Below are positions 25,998-34,729 of a stretch of DNA of 64,000 bases, piece by piece; position 1 is the stretch's first letter, and each line of letters begins with the position of its first letter. The stretch is from Shewanella sp. MTB7 (GTDB taxonomy: Bacteria > Pseudomonadota > Gammaproteobacteria > Enterobacterales > Shewanellaceae). Below the pieces are notes generated by a model. The model saw only the letters and a program-made list of their open reading frames with translations, was not told where the DNA came from and did not search any database. The position numbers and the translations under genes were made by a program. The stretch is taken from NCBI RefSeq assembly GCF_027571385.1, contig NZ_CP085636.1, positions 5,504,501-5,568,500 of the forward strand. Direction: 5' to 3'.

Positions 25998-27382
25998 GAG
26001 TTAACTCTTATTATAGATTGTTCAATAATGATGCATTGATCAACTGACCTCACTTGTCCATCAATGCTTGCATGAACGGCTACACTCAAAGCATCTGCTA
26101 CAGCTTGACCAATTAATTGCCCCTTAACTACAAAATCTCCAACGTTAACCACCGCCATAGCGGGCTTTCCTATATGTTGAGATAGAGGGATTTTCACTTT
26201 AGTAATAGCCATAGGTAGCGCGGTTCCTTGTTGGACACAGCCCTGTAACAGCGCGTCAAACTCGACAAATTTAGCTTTAATATGAACATAATCACTCAAC
26301 TCTAACCGGCGAACTAACCGTTTAGTGGGCACACCGCGGTATTCTCGCAGTGGATGCACATCCACAGTTTTCCCCTGCAATTGCAACGGTGTGAGTAACT
26401 GACTATTTTCACTTAGCTCACGTTTTATCATGTGACAAATACGACTCGGATCTAGCCCTTCAGGGCATGACCACATGGTACACAAATTACAACCGCTACA
26501 GGTTTGTGCTGCCACTGCAAAGGGTAAGTTATTGTCTCCTGAAACTTGTAGAGCTCGCATGGCTACATTCGGTTGAATGGGATAACCAAGTAATCTTCTA
26601 GGGCACATAGAGCTGCATATACTGCATTGATCGCATGTAGCCTTAGCATTACGTAACACCTCTCGATCGCTACGCATTTTTATACGAGCCACCCGCGAAT
26701 TACGCGGTAACACCAGTAAACCGCTAGATATTTTCGTCACAACTCTAGTAAGATCTTGTGTCACCGAGCCCATCATGGGACCACCTTCGATAACGACATA
26801 CTCACTGCAGGTTATGCCTCCGGCTAAATCTATCGCTTGTTGATATGTTATGCCTACGGGTAACCATGCTGTATAAGGTTTTGTGACGGCGCCATGTACC
26901 GTTATCATGCTTTGCGTAACTGGTATTCCATTAGCAGCGCGATAGACATTAATAAATGACTCAATGTTGTTGACCATGACGCCAATATCTTTAGGTAAGC
27001 CGCCTGATGGTATGCGTTTGCCAGTGATAGCGTATACCAGTTCAACTTCATCACCAGCAGGATAAACATCCTCCATCAAATACAGTTCAATAGCTTGGGG
27101 TAATTGAGCTGTCAATATTGCTATCGTATCGCTATTCTTCTTTTTAATGCCAATAACACCACGTGTTGCGCCGACCTGCTTCATAGCAAGTAACATTCCG
27201 CCAAAAAGCTCAGCAGCCCAGCCTTGCATTAGCACTTGGTCTTTATATAGCAATGGCTCACATTCTGCGCCATTGGCTAATACCCAATTCACTTGACAGT
27301 CCAGCTTAACGTAAGTGGGAAATCCCGCTCCACCGGCGCCAATCACGCCACCTTCTTGAACCTGTTTTAACAAACATTCCAT
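25994..27382 (-). CDS. pduS: PduS, RnfC-like electron-transfer flavoprotein
   Basis: A soluble RnfC/NuoF-like protein of about 462 residues. A glycine-rich GGVIGAGGAGFPTYVK loop near the start marks the NADH/flavin region. Two [4Fe-4S] cysteine sets follow (numbered from the in-frame GTG at 27391): Cys253/256/259/263 and Cys298/301/304/309. A SLBB domain and a biotinyl-like C-terminal domain complete it. In Pdu systems PduS reduces cobalamin with NADH and partners PduT. This cluster has no B12 enzyme, so here it may pass electrons through PduT, perhaps for NADH reoxidation or radical-enzyme activation. ATG at 27382 is chosen because AGGGGG lies eight bases before it. Confidence 0.93.
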   Translation of the reverse strand: MECLLKQVQEGGVIGAGGAGFPTYVKLDCQVNWVLANGAECEPLLYKDQVLMQGWAAELFGGMLLAMKQVGATRGVIGIKKKNSDTIAILTAQLPQAIELYLMEDVYPAGDEVELVYAITGKRIPSGGLPKDIGVMVNNIESFINVYRAANGIPVTQSMITVHGAVTKPYTAWLPVGITYQQAIDLAGGITCSEYVVIEGGPMMGSVTQDLTRVVTKISSGLLVLPRNSRVARIKMRSDREVLRNAKATCDQCSICSSMCPRRLLGYPIQPNVAMRALQVSGDNNLPFAVAAQTCSGCNLCTMWSCPEGLDPSRICHMIKRELSENSQLLTPLQLQGKTVDVHPLREYRGVPTKRLVRRLELSDYVHIKAKFVEFDALLQGCVQQGTALPMAITKVKIPLSQHIGKPAMAVVNVGDFVVKGQLIGQAVADALSVAVHASIDGQVRSVDQCIIIEQSIIRVNS

Positions 27383-27509
27383 TAAACGCACCCCCTATAT
27401 ATCGAAATAGGATCACAATCCTATGGATAATATTTGTGTAGAAGAGTTAAGTCTCAATAGTTAACATCAAGATCATATTCGGATAAAATTTGGCAAAATA
27501 ATATAACGT

Positions 27510-28409
27510 TCAACCAACCCCAACATGAAGTTTTTTAGTGCTTTCACGATATTCACATGGTGTGATTTCATGATGATGTTTAAATTGTTTTATGAAGTAA
27601 CTTGAACTACCAAACCCAACGGCTTTTGCTATATCGTCAATACTTAGCGGGCTCTCACTCAATAAAGAGTTGGCTTTTAGAATCCGTTGATGATTAACAT
27701 ATTGATTAAATCCAACTCCCATCAGCTTTTTGAATATTCGACAAAAATAATATGGGCTGAGATTAACATAACTAGATACCATTTCTAATGAAACATTATG
27801 TCGCATATTTTTATTTACAAACGAAATAGCTTCGTCTATTTGATACTGATACTTATATTGTTTTATCGTCACTATCTCATTACAACCCAACAAATACTCA
27901 TCATCAACGTCATCAATAATATCCAATATTTCATTACCGAGTAACCTTGAAATCATTTTTGCTGAAGATAGAATTTTATTTAAAGATACTGTTTTTATTT
28001 GTCCATGCAGAACTTTTAACTCATTATCTTGCCTAGATATATCTCTTGAAAAATGTTCTATATTTGATATGACATTATTTTTAACTTTGACTTGCCCACA
28101 CTGTATAAAACCTAGTAAATTCCCTTTTTTAATGATAGGGACTGAAAAGTCTACTAACCCAGCATGACATGTATAACAGAATGCTTTATTTTCTTTTAAT
28201 GAATTAGCTCCTCCGAGTCTATCGCAATTAATGCAAACATTTAAATATTCCTTATTTGATCTTATTTTATTGCAAAACTCGCTAAAGTTAACACGAGGAG
28301 AGATTTCATTGCCTCGAACATCGACTAAAACAGTCGCTAATTCTGTCGCACAAGAAAAATCATAAATAATATCATTAATAGCTTTAATAGAATCTTTCAA
28401 ATTTTGCAT
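27510..28409 (-). CDS. PocR-domain AraC-family regulator of the microcompartment
   Basis: A 299-residue regulator resembling PocR, which activates pdu genes in response to 1,2-propanediol. The N-terminal PocR sensory domain (about 10-165) holds the conserved cysteine-rich segments CINCDRLGG and AFCYTCHAGLVDFSVPI. The C-terminal AraC DNA-binding domain (about 190-295) has SSYVNLSPYYFCRIFKKLMG and GFGSSSYFIKQFKHHH. It sits between the leftward pduTS pair and the rightward shell operon, divergent from the latter, and probably controls both. Confidence 0.93.
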   Translation of the reverse strand: MQNLKDSIKAINDIIYDFSCATELATVLVDVRGNEISPRVNFSEFCNKIRSNKEYLNVCINCDRLGGANSLKENKAFCYTCHAGLVDFSVPIIKKGNLLGFIQCGQVKVKNNVISNIEHFSRDISRQDNELKVLHGQIKTVSLNKILSSAKMISRLLGNEILDIIDDVDDEYLLGCNEIVTIKQYKYQYQIDEAISFVNKNMRHNVSLEMVSSYVNLSPYYFCRIFKKLMGVGFNQYVNHQRILKANSLLSESPLSIDDIAKAVGFGSSSYFIKQFKHHHEITPCEYRESTKKLHVGVG

Positions 28410-28711
28410 TAAATAATGTCTCTAAGCTAATCCAAGGTTAAAAACTCACAAAATAGTACATTATTAACGGAGAGTTTTATTGATTAACATCCCACTTTTT
28501 AACATTTTCATTCTAATGAAAAAACAATATTTTCCTATCAAAACTAACCTGAATACTGCATGGAATTTTTAAAATAAAAATTTATTGCTCAAAAATGACA
28601 ATTATTTGTTATTGATACTTTCTATAGTGTCAATTTTTTTGCGTTTGTTTCTTTTATGCTGTCACCAGAAACTAAAGTAGTAGGTATTTTATCAAATAAA
28701 GGAAATGAATC
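28410..28711 (+). promoter_or_regulatory. Divergent control region of the microcompartment operon
   Basis: A 302-base AT-rich gap between the regulator and pduA. A spaced dyad tgaca (28597-28601) and tgtca (28628-28632) is a candidate activator site, but I cannot assign it. AAAGGAAATGAATC before 28712 provides the pduA ribosome binding site. Confidence 0.5.
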
Positions 28712-29002
28712 ATGCAACAAGAAGCGTTAGGTTTAGTGGAAACGAAAGGTCTGACCGCAGCAATTGAAGCGGCTGATGCCATGGTTAAGTCTGCCAATGT
28801 TCATCTTGTCGGTTATGAAAAAATCGGTGCAGGTTTAATCACCGTTGTTGTTCGCGGTGATGTTGGTGCGGTAAAAGCTGCGACGGAAGCGGGTTCATGT
28901 GCCGCCAAAGCTGTGGGTGAAGTGATAGCTACACATGTGATCCCACGTCCACACATGGATGTCGAAGCCATTTTGCCAAAGGCGAAAAAGGAAGATAAAT
29001 AA
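28712..29002 (+). CDS. pduA: BMC-H hexameric shell protein, PduA/PduJ type
   Basis: A 96-residue single-BMC protein forming the flat hexagonal facets and pores for diol entry. It is close to Salmonella PduA over its whole length ([20 protein letters not shown] and [11 protein letters not shown]). The pore loop reads KIGAG, so residue 40 is Ala where Salmonella PduA has Ser. It is the first gene of the operon and the only canonical small shell protein here, and probably the most abundant component. Its stop codon overlaps the pduB start by one base. Confidence 0.96.
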   Translation: MQQEALGLVETKGLTAAIEAADAMVKSANVHLVGYEKIGAGLITVVVRGDVGAVKAATEAGSCAAKAVGEVIATHVIPRPHMDVEAILPKAKKEDK

Positions 29003-29838
29003 TGGCAACACTATCATCCCTCGAAGAGATTGTTGCTCAAGTCATGGCACAAGTTGGTGATCTAGGTGGCGGTGATGTGGCAACAACGTCTTTCGCAGAA
29101 GAAAGTTCCAATAAAATGAAACTAGGCACCGCTATGACGAGAAAGAAAAGTGCGATGACGGAATTTGTCGGCACCGCCATTGGTGACACCATAGGTTTAG
29201 TTATCGCTAACGTTGATAGCCAATTACTCAAAAGCATGGGAATTGATAGAAAGTATCGCTCTATCGGTATCTTAGGTTCTCGTACTGGTGCAGGCCCTCA
29301 TATTATGGCTGCTGATGAAGCCGTTAAAGCCACAAACACTGAAGTGATTAAAATTGAATTAGCCCGTGATACTAAAGGGGGCGCTGGACATGGTAGCTTA
29401 ATTTTGTTTGGTGGCGTTGATGTTTCCGATGTGAGGCGAGCAGTGGAAGTGGCGCTCGGTGAGCTGGAGCGTACTTTCGGTGATGTTTACGGCAATGATG
29501 CAGGTCACGTAGAGTTGCAATTTAGCGCCAGAGCAAGCTCTGCACTTGAAACTGCCTTTGGGGCACCGCTAGGAAAAGCTTGTGGCGTTATCGTTGGGGC
29601 ACCAGCGGCCATTGGTGTTCTTATGGCTGACGCTGCAGTTAAGTCTGCGAATGTCGAAACCGTTGCTTATAACTCTCCAAGCAGTGGCACTAGCTATTCG
29701 AACGAAGTCATTCTTATTGTATCTGGTGACGCTGGTGCTGTACGTCAAGCTGTAATAACGGCTCGAGATGTAGGTATCAATCTGCTTGAAACAATGGGCG
29801 GAGAAGCTAAGCCAACAACTGATAAATCCTATATTTAA
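29002..29838 (+). CDS. pduB: BMC-T trimeric shell protein PduB
   Basis: A 278-residue tandem-BMC shell protein of the PduB/EtuB type. Before the first BMC domain (from about 50) lies an amphipathic helix (SLEEIVAQVMAQVG) and a flexible linker. In Salmonella the PduB N-terminus links the shell to the enzyme core, and a shorter PduB' starts at internal Met38. An internal Met39 exists here at 29116, though without a strong Shine-Dalgarno sequence. GILGSRTGAGPHIMAADEAV and GAPAAIGVLMADAAVKSANV mark the two BMC repeats. It lies between pduA and the dehydratase. Confidence 0.95.
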   Translation: MATLSSLEEIVAQVMAQVGDLGGGDVATTSFAEESSNKMKLGTAMTRKKSAMTEFVGTAIGDTIGLVIANVDSQLLKSMGIDRKYRSIGILGSRTGAGPHIMAADEAVKATNTEVIKIELARDTKGGAGHGSLILFGGVDVSDVRRAVEVALGELERTFGDVYGNDAGHVELQFSARASSALETAFGAPLGKACGVIVGAPAAIGVLMADAAVKSANVETVAYNSPSSGTSYSNEVILIVSGDAGAVRQAVITARDVGINLLETMGGEAKPTTDKSYI

Positions 29839-29853
29839 TATAAGGTAACAAAA

Positions 29854-32364
29854 ATGACTATTAGAGGTTTTGGTGAGCCCACAGCTCGTATCATTGCACT
29901 AAGAGAACAAATTTTAAATGCTTGCCCATGCATCGAAACTGACCGTTCAATCTCTATTACTAACTCGTATAAAGATACTGAAGGTTTACCCATCATTATT
30001 CGCCGTGCAAAAGCGTTTGAGCGTATTTTAGCTGAATTGCCGATTGTCATTCGTGACGGTGAATTAATCGTAGGTAGTGCGACCGTTGAACCCCGTTCTT
30101 CTCAGATCTATCCGGAGTTTTCGAATACTTGGATTGAAGATGAGTTTGACAGAATTGGTGATCGTAATGGCGACTCTTTCCAAATTACTGAAGAAGATAA
30201 GCAGAAGCTTCGCGAGCTTGTTTTCCCTTATTGGAGCGGCAAAACAACAAGTGAACTAGCAACGTCATATATGTCAAGTGATACAAAAGAATGCATCGAT
30301 AAAAATGTGTTCACTGTTGGCAACTACTATATGAATGGCGTGGGTCATATCGCTGTTGATTACGGGAAAATCTTAAAAGTCGGTTATAAAGGTATTATCA
30401 GAGAAGTAGCTGAAGTTATGCAAAGCGCTGATAAAACAACCCCTGACTATATTAAGAAAGAGCAATTTTTAAAGAGCATCATTATTGCGTGTCATGCCGC
30501 AATTCAGTTTGCCAAGCGTTACGCTGCCAAAGCACAAGAATTGGCACAAACTACAACAGGTAAGCGCAAAGAAGAGTTATTACAGATCGCCGACATTTGT
30601 AGCAAGGTGCCAGAAAATGGGGCGACAAACTTCTATGAAGCTTGCCAATCTTTCTGGTTTGTTCATCTTTTGATTGGTTTAGAGTCGAACGGTCACTCCA
30701 TCTCGCCAGCTCGGTTCGACCAATACATGTTGCCATACTTCGAAATGGATAACACTATTTCAGAAGATGAAGCACAAGAACTTCTTGATTGTATTTGGGT
30801 AAAACTAAATGATATCAACAAGGTTCGTGATGAAATGTCAACAAAGGCATTTGGTGGCTATCCCATGTTCCAAAACTTGATCGTGGGGGGTCAAGATGGG
30901 AGTGGTCAGGACGCGACCAACAAGCTTTCTTATATGAGCATGAAAGCCACAGCACATGTCAAATTGCCTCAGCCGTCTTTCTCAGTTCGAATTTGGTCAA
31001 AAACAAAGGATGAATTCCTGTCCAAAGCCTGTGAACTTAGCCGACTAGGCCTTGGTGTGCCAGCATTCTATAACGATGAAGTGATTGTTACTGCACTGGT
31101 TAATCGCGGCGTTACACTTAAAGATGCACGTAATTACGGCATTATTGGTTGTGTGGAACCTCAATGCCCAGGCAAAACTGAAGGCTGGCATGATTCGGGA
31201 TTTTTCAACTTAGGTAAACTGCTGGAAATCACCCTTAATGGCGGTAAAGTTGACGGTGAACAACTTGGTCCTATGACGCCTAACTTGACAGAAATCAAAC
31301 AGCTTGAAGACTTACTAGCGGCTTATCAAAAGCAAGCGGAATATTTTGTCTTCCATCTGGTTAATGCTGATAACTGTGTCGATATCGCTCATGCTGAACG
31401 TTGTCCTTTACCCTTCTTATCTTGTATGGTTGATGACTGTATAGGTGCGGGTAAATCCCTGCAAGAAGGCGGCGCTGTCTACAACTTTAGTGGCCCTCAA
31501 GGTGTTGGTTCTTCCAACGTGGGTGATTCATTGGCGGCGATTAAAAAGCTTGTCTTTGATGAAGGCAAACTCACGCTTCAACAAATTAAAAATGCCCTTG
31601 ATAGTAACTTTGGTTATGGCAAAGACGCACCAATTGTGAGTGCGAACAAAGATGAAGCCTTTGATGTTGTTATGGAGGCAGTAAAGAGAGTGCTAGAAGA
31701 AAATGGCTCTTTACCCGCTAACATAACTTCAATCGCTAAAGCCGCAATCTCATCAAACAGCGAAGGGGAAGCGATTCGTCAAATGATGTTGAATTCGCCT
31801 AAGTTTGGTAATGACATTGATGAAGTGGATATGTTAACTCGCGAAGGTGCGGCAGTGTATTGTCGTGAAGTGGAGAAATACACAAACCCCCGTGGTGGTC
31901 GCTTCCAAGCAGGCCTATATCCAGCCTCCATCAATGTGATTATGGGATCTGTCGTCGGTGCGACTCCTGATGGCCGTCTTGCTAACGAGCCTTTAGCCGA
32001 TGGAGTCTCTCCAAGTCGGGGCATGGATAAGAGTGGACCAACAGCTGCAACAAACTCGGTTGCTAAGCTTGATCACTTCTTAGCGTCAAATGGCACCTTG
32101 TACAATCAGAAATTCCATCCATCTGCACTTGAAGGTGAGAAGGGATTGCAGAATATGAGTGCTTTGATGCGAAGTTACTTCGATCAAAAAGGGATGCACG
32201 TACAGTTCAATGTTATCGATAGAAAAGTCTTACAGTCTGCACAGAAAGAGCCAGCAAAATATCGAGATCTTGTTATACGTATTGCAGGATACAGTGCTCA
32301 GTTCATCTCGCTCGATAAGAGCATTCAAGATGACATCATTGAAAGAACTGAACATATATTCTAA
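29854..32364 (+). CDS. Glycyl radical diol dehydratase (propanediol/glycerol type)
   Basis: An 836-residue PFL-like enzyme that dehydrates 1,2-propanediol (or glycerol) to an aldehyde without B12. Key residues: thiyl Cys433 and Glu435 in GCVEPQ, and the radical glycine Gly812 in RIAGYSAQF. It resembles Clostridium butyricum glycerol dehydratase (787 residues, from memory) almost throughout (FGGYPMFQNLIVGGQ, NFSGPQGVGSSN, SINVIMGSVVGATPDGR). The extra length is accounted for by an insertion at about residues 587-636 holding an amphipathic helix (DEAFDVVMEAVKRVLEEN). There is no choline-lyase N-terminal extension. It is the signature enzyme of the operon. Propanediol is favoured over glycerol by the pduP/L/W context, not proven. 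Confidence 0.95.
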   Translation: MTIRGFGEPTARIIALREQILNACPCIETDRSISITNSYKDTEGLPIIIRRAKAFERILAELPIVIRDGELIVGSATVEPRSSQIYPEFSNTWIEDEFDRIGDRNGDSFQITEEDKQKLRELVFPYWSGKTTSELATSYMSSDTKECIDKNVFTVGNYYMNGVGHIAVDYGKILKVGYKGIIREVAEVMQSADKTTPDYIKKEQFLKSIIIACHAAIQFAKRYAAKAQELAQTTTGKRKEELLQIADICSKVPENGATNFYEACQSFWFVHLLIGLESNGHSISPARFDQYMLPYFEMDNTISEDEAQELLDCIWVKLNDINKVRDEMSTKAFGGYPMFQNLIVGGQDGSGQDATNKLSYMSMKATAHVKLPQPSFSVRIWSKTKDEFLSKACELSRLGLGVPAFYNDEVIVTALVNRGVTLKDARNYGIIGCVEPQCPGKTEGWHDSGFFNLGKLLEITLNGGKVDGEQLGPMTPNLTEIKQLEDLLAAYQKQAEYFVFHLVNADNCVDIAHAERCPLPFLSCMVDDCIGAGKSLQEGGAVYNFSGPQGVGSSNVGDSLAAIKKLVFDEGKLTLQQIKNALDSNFGYGKDAPIVSANKDEAFDVVMEAVKRVLEENGSLPANITSIAKAAISSNSEGEAIRQMMLNSPKFGNDIDEVDMLTREGAAVYCREVEKYTNPRGGRFQAGLYPASINVIMGSVVGATPDGRLANEPLADGVSPSRGMDKSGPTAATNSVAKLDHFLASNGTLYNQKFHPSALEGEKGLQNMSALMRSYFDQKGMHVQFNVIDRKVLQSAQKEPAKYRDLVIRIAGYSAQFISLDKSIQDDIIERTEHIF

Positions 32365-32374
32365 ATGTCAGTTA

Positions 32375-32405
32375 ACAGCCTTTTCTAGAATAAAGAAGAG
32401 GCTGT
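32375..32405 (+). terminator. Hairpin between dehydratase and activase genes
   Basis: Stem acagccttttct / agaagaggctgt (32375-32386 with 32394-32405, one mismatch) with a 7-nt loop and no T run. It may stabilise the dehydratase message or reduce read-through, so that less activase than dehydratase is made. Confidence 0.5.
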
Positions 32406-32502
32406 GTCTCTGAATATTTACTATTTATTTCAATATGTTTAATTCGTGACACTCATGACTTGGCGTATAAAGTAAGTCTGTATTATATGAAGGCAAAGAC
32501 TA

Positions 32503-33417
32503 ATGAATGATAATGACGTGAAAGGCTGTGTTTTTAATATACAGAAATTTTCTATTCATGATGGCCCTGGTATTCGAACTATCGTGTTTTTAAAAGGATG
32601 TCCTCTTTCTTGTCAGTGGTGCAGCAATCCTGAATCTCAAGAGTTTTCAATTAGTATTTTATTTGATAACAGTAAATGTAACTCTTGTGGGAAGTGCCTT
32701 GATGTTTGTAATGTCAGAGCAATTAATTTACGGGGTGCAAGTTTAATTGACAGAGATAAATGTATTAATTGTGGGGCTTGTGCTGATATTTGTCCGAATG
32801 GCGCTTTAATTAAGTCTGGGAACATCACCTCCGTAAAAGAAATATTAGACGAAGTATCTAAGGACTCGGTGCACTTTCGTCGCTCCAACGGTGGTCTGAC
32901 CCTATCAGGGGGAGAACCATTAGCCCAACCAGATTTTGCTGAGGCCTTACTCATTGGGGCAAAAGAGAGAGGTTTTCATACGACAATGGAAACGAGTGGC
33001 ATTGCGCCAAGTGACGTATTAAAGAGAATAATTCCTCTACTTGATTTAGTTCTTCTTGATATTAAGTCTTTCTATACCGAGCCCCATGAGAAATTTGTTG
33101 GTGTAAAAAGTGAAATGGTACTTAAAAATGCATTAATTATTTCTGAACTCGCAAATGAACTAGCTATTCGTATCCCAGTCATTCCAGGATTCAATGACGA
33201 TAAAAAAAGTATTAGTGCAATTGGAAGTTTTGCAACACATCTAAAGAACGTGTCAAAGATATATTTGTTGCCTTATCACAATTACGGTCAAAGTAAGTAC
33301 AAACTTATTAATAAGGAGTATGAGTTTTGCGGTGTTGAAATCCCATCAAAAACGACGGTTGAAAATTTTAAAAAAATAATAGAATCATTTGGATTCCCCT
33401 GTCAAATTGGCGGGTAA
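32503..33417 (+). CDS. Glycyl-radical-enzyme activating enzyme (radical SAM)
   Basis: A 304-residue activase that abstracts hydrogen from Gly812 of the dehydratase using S-adenosylmethionine. The radical-SAM motif CPLSCQWC supplies Cys33, Cys37 and Cys40. A ferredoxin-like insert holds two further [4Fe-4S] sets: Cys59/62/65/69 and Cys87/90/93/97. The SGGEPLAQPDF motif binds SAM. It is the usual partner of diol dehydratases and follows the dehydratase gene by 138 bases. It has no recognisable encapsulation tail. Confidence 0.95.
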   Translation: MNDNDVKGCVFNIQKFSIHDGPGIRTIVFLKGCPLSCQWCSNPESQEFSISILFDNSKCNSCGKCLDVCNVRAINLRGASLIDRDKCINCGACADICPNGALIKSGNITSVKEILDEVSKDSVHFRRSNGGLTLSGGEPLAQPDFAEALLIGAKERGFHTTMETSGIAPSDVLKRIIPLLDLVLLDIKSFYTEPHEKFVGVKSEMVLKNALIISELANELAIRIPVIPGFNDDKKSISAIGSFATHLKNVSKIYLLPYHNYGQSKYKLINKEYEFCGVEIPSKTTVENFKKIIESFGFPCQIGG

Positions 33418-33430
33418 AAAGGAAAGTATA

Positions 33431-34273
33431 ATGGTGAATTTTAAATCTAAGTTAATAAGTCAGTGTCTAGCCGAAATGATTGGTCTTGCCCTTATATTAT
33501 TTATGGGGGCGGGTTGTGTCAGTGTGGCTGTAGTATCTGGTGCAACGATGGGAATTTGGGAAATATGCATTATCTGGGGCATAACGTTTGCTCTGGCAAT
33601 ATATTTAACTGCTGGGGTTTCTGGTGCCCACTTAAATCCGGCTGTAACCATCGCATTATGGTTGTGTGCAGGCTTCGACAAACGAAAAGTATTGCCATAC
33701 ATATTCGCACAAATGGCAGGCGGTTTTATTGGTGCTGCGCTAGCTTATCTATGCTATTTCAGTTTGTTCGAAGCATATGAAGTGACCCATAGTATTGTTC
33801 GCGGTTCGGAAGAAAGTTTAGTCTTAGCCAGTATTTTTAGCACTTATGCTAACCCCAATATCACAGTAGCTCATGCTGCCGTCATCGAGGTCCTTATTAC
33901 GGCTATTTTGATGATGTTAATCATGGCGCTTTTGGATGATAAAAACGGACTTCCTAAAGGTCCGTTAGCGCCTTTGCTTATCGGTCTCCTTGTTGCGGTT
34001 ATTGGTGGAGCAACGGCACCATTAACTGGCTTTGCAATGAATCCAGCCCGAGACTTTGGCCCTAAATTATTTACTTTTTTTGCGGGTTGGGGGGAGATGT
34101 CTTTCACCGGAGGCCGAGATATCCCGTACTTTTTAGTGCCATTAATTGCACCCGTTCTCGGGGCATTTTTAGGCGCAAAACTCTATTTAGCAGCCTTTGA
34201 CAAAATTTTATCAGGCAATAAAGCAGAAGAAAAAGAGTTTGCTGAGCAAAACGAGAAACTAATCAATATTTAA
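33431..34273 (+). CDS. pduF: MIP channel, glycerol/propanediol facilitator
   Basis: An inner-membrane aquaglyceroporin of about 280 residues with six membrane segments. Both half-helix motifs are present: NPA in GAHLNPAVTIAL and NPA followed by Arg-Asp in MNPARDFGPK. The Asp after the second NPAR is typical of glycerol-conducting members. It probably admits 1,2-propanediol or glycerol, like PduF. ATG at 33431 is used because AAGGAA lies seven bases upstream; the open frame overlaps the activase gene further upstream. The symbol is by analogy. Confidence 0.92.
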   Translation: MVNFKSKLISQCLAEMIGLALILFMGAGCVSVAVVSGATMGIWEICIIWGITFALAIYLTAGVSGAHLNPAVTIALWLCAGFDKRKVLPYIFAQMAGGFIGAALAYLCYFSLFEAYEVTHSIVRGSEESLVLASIFSTYANPNITVAHAAVIEVLITAILMMLIMALLDDKNGLPKGPLAPLLIGLLVAVIGGATAPLTGFAMNPARDFGPKLFTFFAGWGEMSFTGGRDIPYFLVPLIAPVLGAFLGAKLYLAAFDKILSGNKAEEKEFAEQNEKLINI

Positions 34274-34285
34274 GTGAGATTCGTC

Positions 34286-34729
34286 ATGAATAAATCTTAT
34301 GGGTTTGTTGAAGTTAGAGGATTAGCTTTGGCTATCACCACGGCGGATCTTATGGTTAAGTCCGCCAACGTAGCGCTTATCGACGCTGAAAAGACTAATG
34401 GGGGTGGGTGGATTCTTGTCAAAGTAGCTGGCGATATAGGTGCTGTACAAGCCGCAGTTGAAGTCGGCTCAAATCATGCTAAGCAACATAATGGCTTGAT
34501 TGCTGCAAATGTAATCGCGAGACCAGATTCAGAACTGGTTAATTTACTAAATAAGCAGATAGAAACAAAGCGGGAACTTGAACCAGAGCTGCAATCAGAG
34601 CATGAACCAAAACTGGAACGGGTTCCTGAGAAGAGGACAGAACTTACAGAAAAACCTGAGTCAACCCAGGCGAAAAAGTCAAAAAAATCAGCAACAAATA
34701 AACGCGTTAATGTGGAGAGAATGCCGTAA
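34286..34729 (+). CDS. BMC-H shell protein with charged C-terminal extension
   Basis: A 147-residue shell protein. Residues 1-90 form one BMC domain (GFVEVRGLALAITTADLMVK). Residues 95-147 form a highly charged Glu/Lys/Pro-rich tail with repeated EPEL and EPKLE-like units, ending lysine-rich. Salmonella PduK has a comparable layout but carries a cysteine motif in its tail; none is seen here. The tail may face outwards and affect compartment positioning, or bind cargo. The stop codon is directly followed by the pduL start. Confidence 0.88.
   Translation: MNKSYGFVEVRGLALAITTADLMVKSANVALIDAEKTNGGGWILVKVAGDIGAVQAAVEVGSNHAKQHNGLIAANVIARPDSELVNLLNKQIETKRELEPELQSEHEPKLERVPEKRTELTEKPESTQAKKSKKSATNKRVNVERMP

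Noticed and set aside
29854..32364. Choline trimethylamine-lyase (CutC) reading of the radical enzyme
   Set aside because: The sequence follows glycerol/propanediol dehydratase throughout, including GCVEPQ. There is no CutC-type N-terminal extension, and the surrounding genes are pdu-like.
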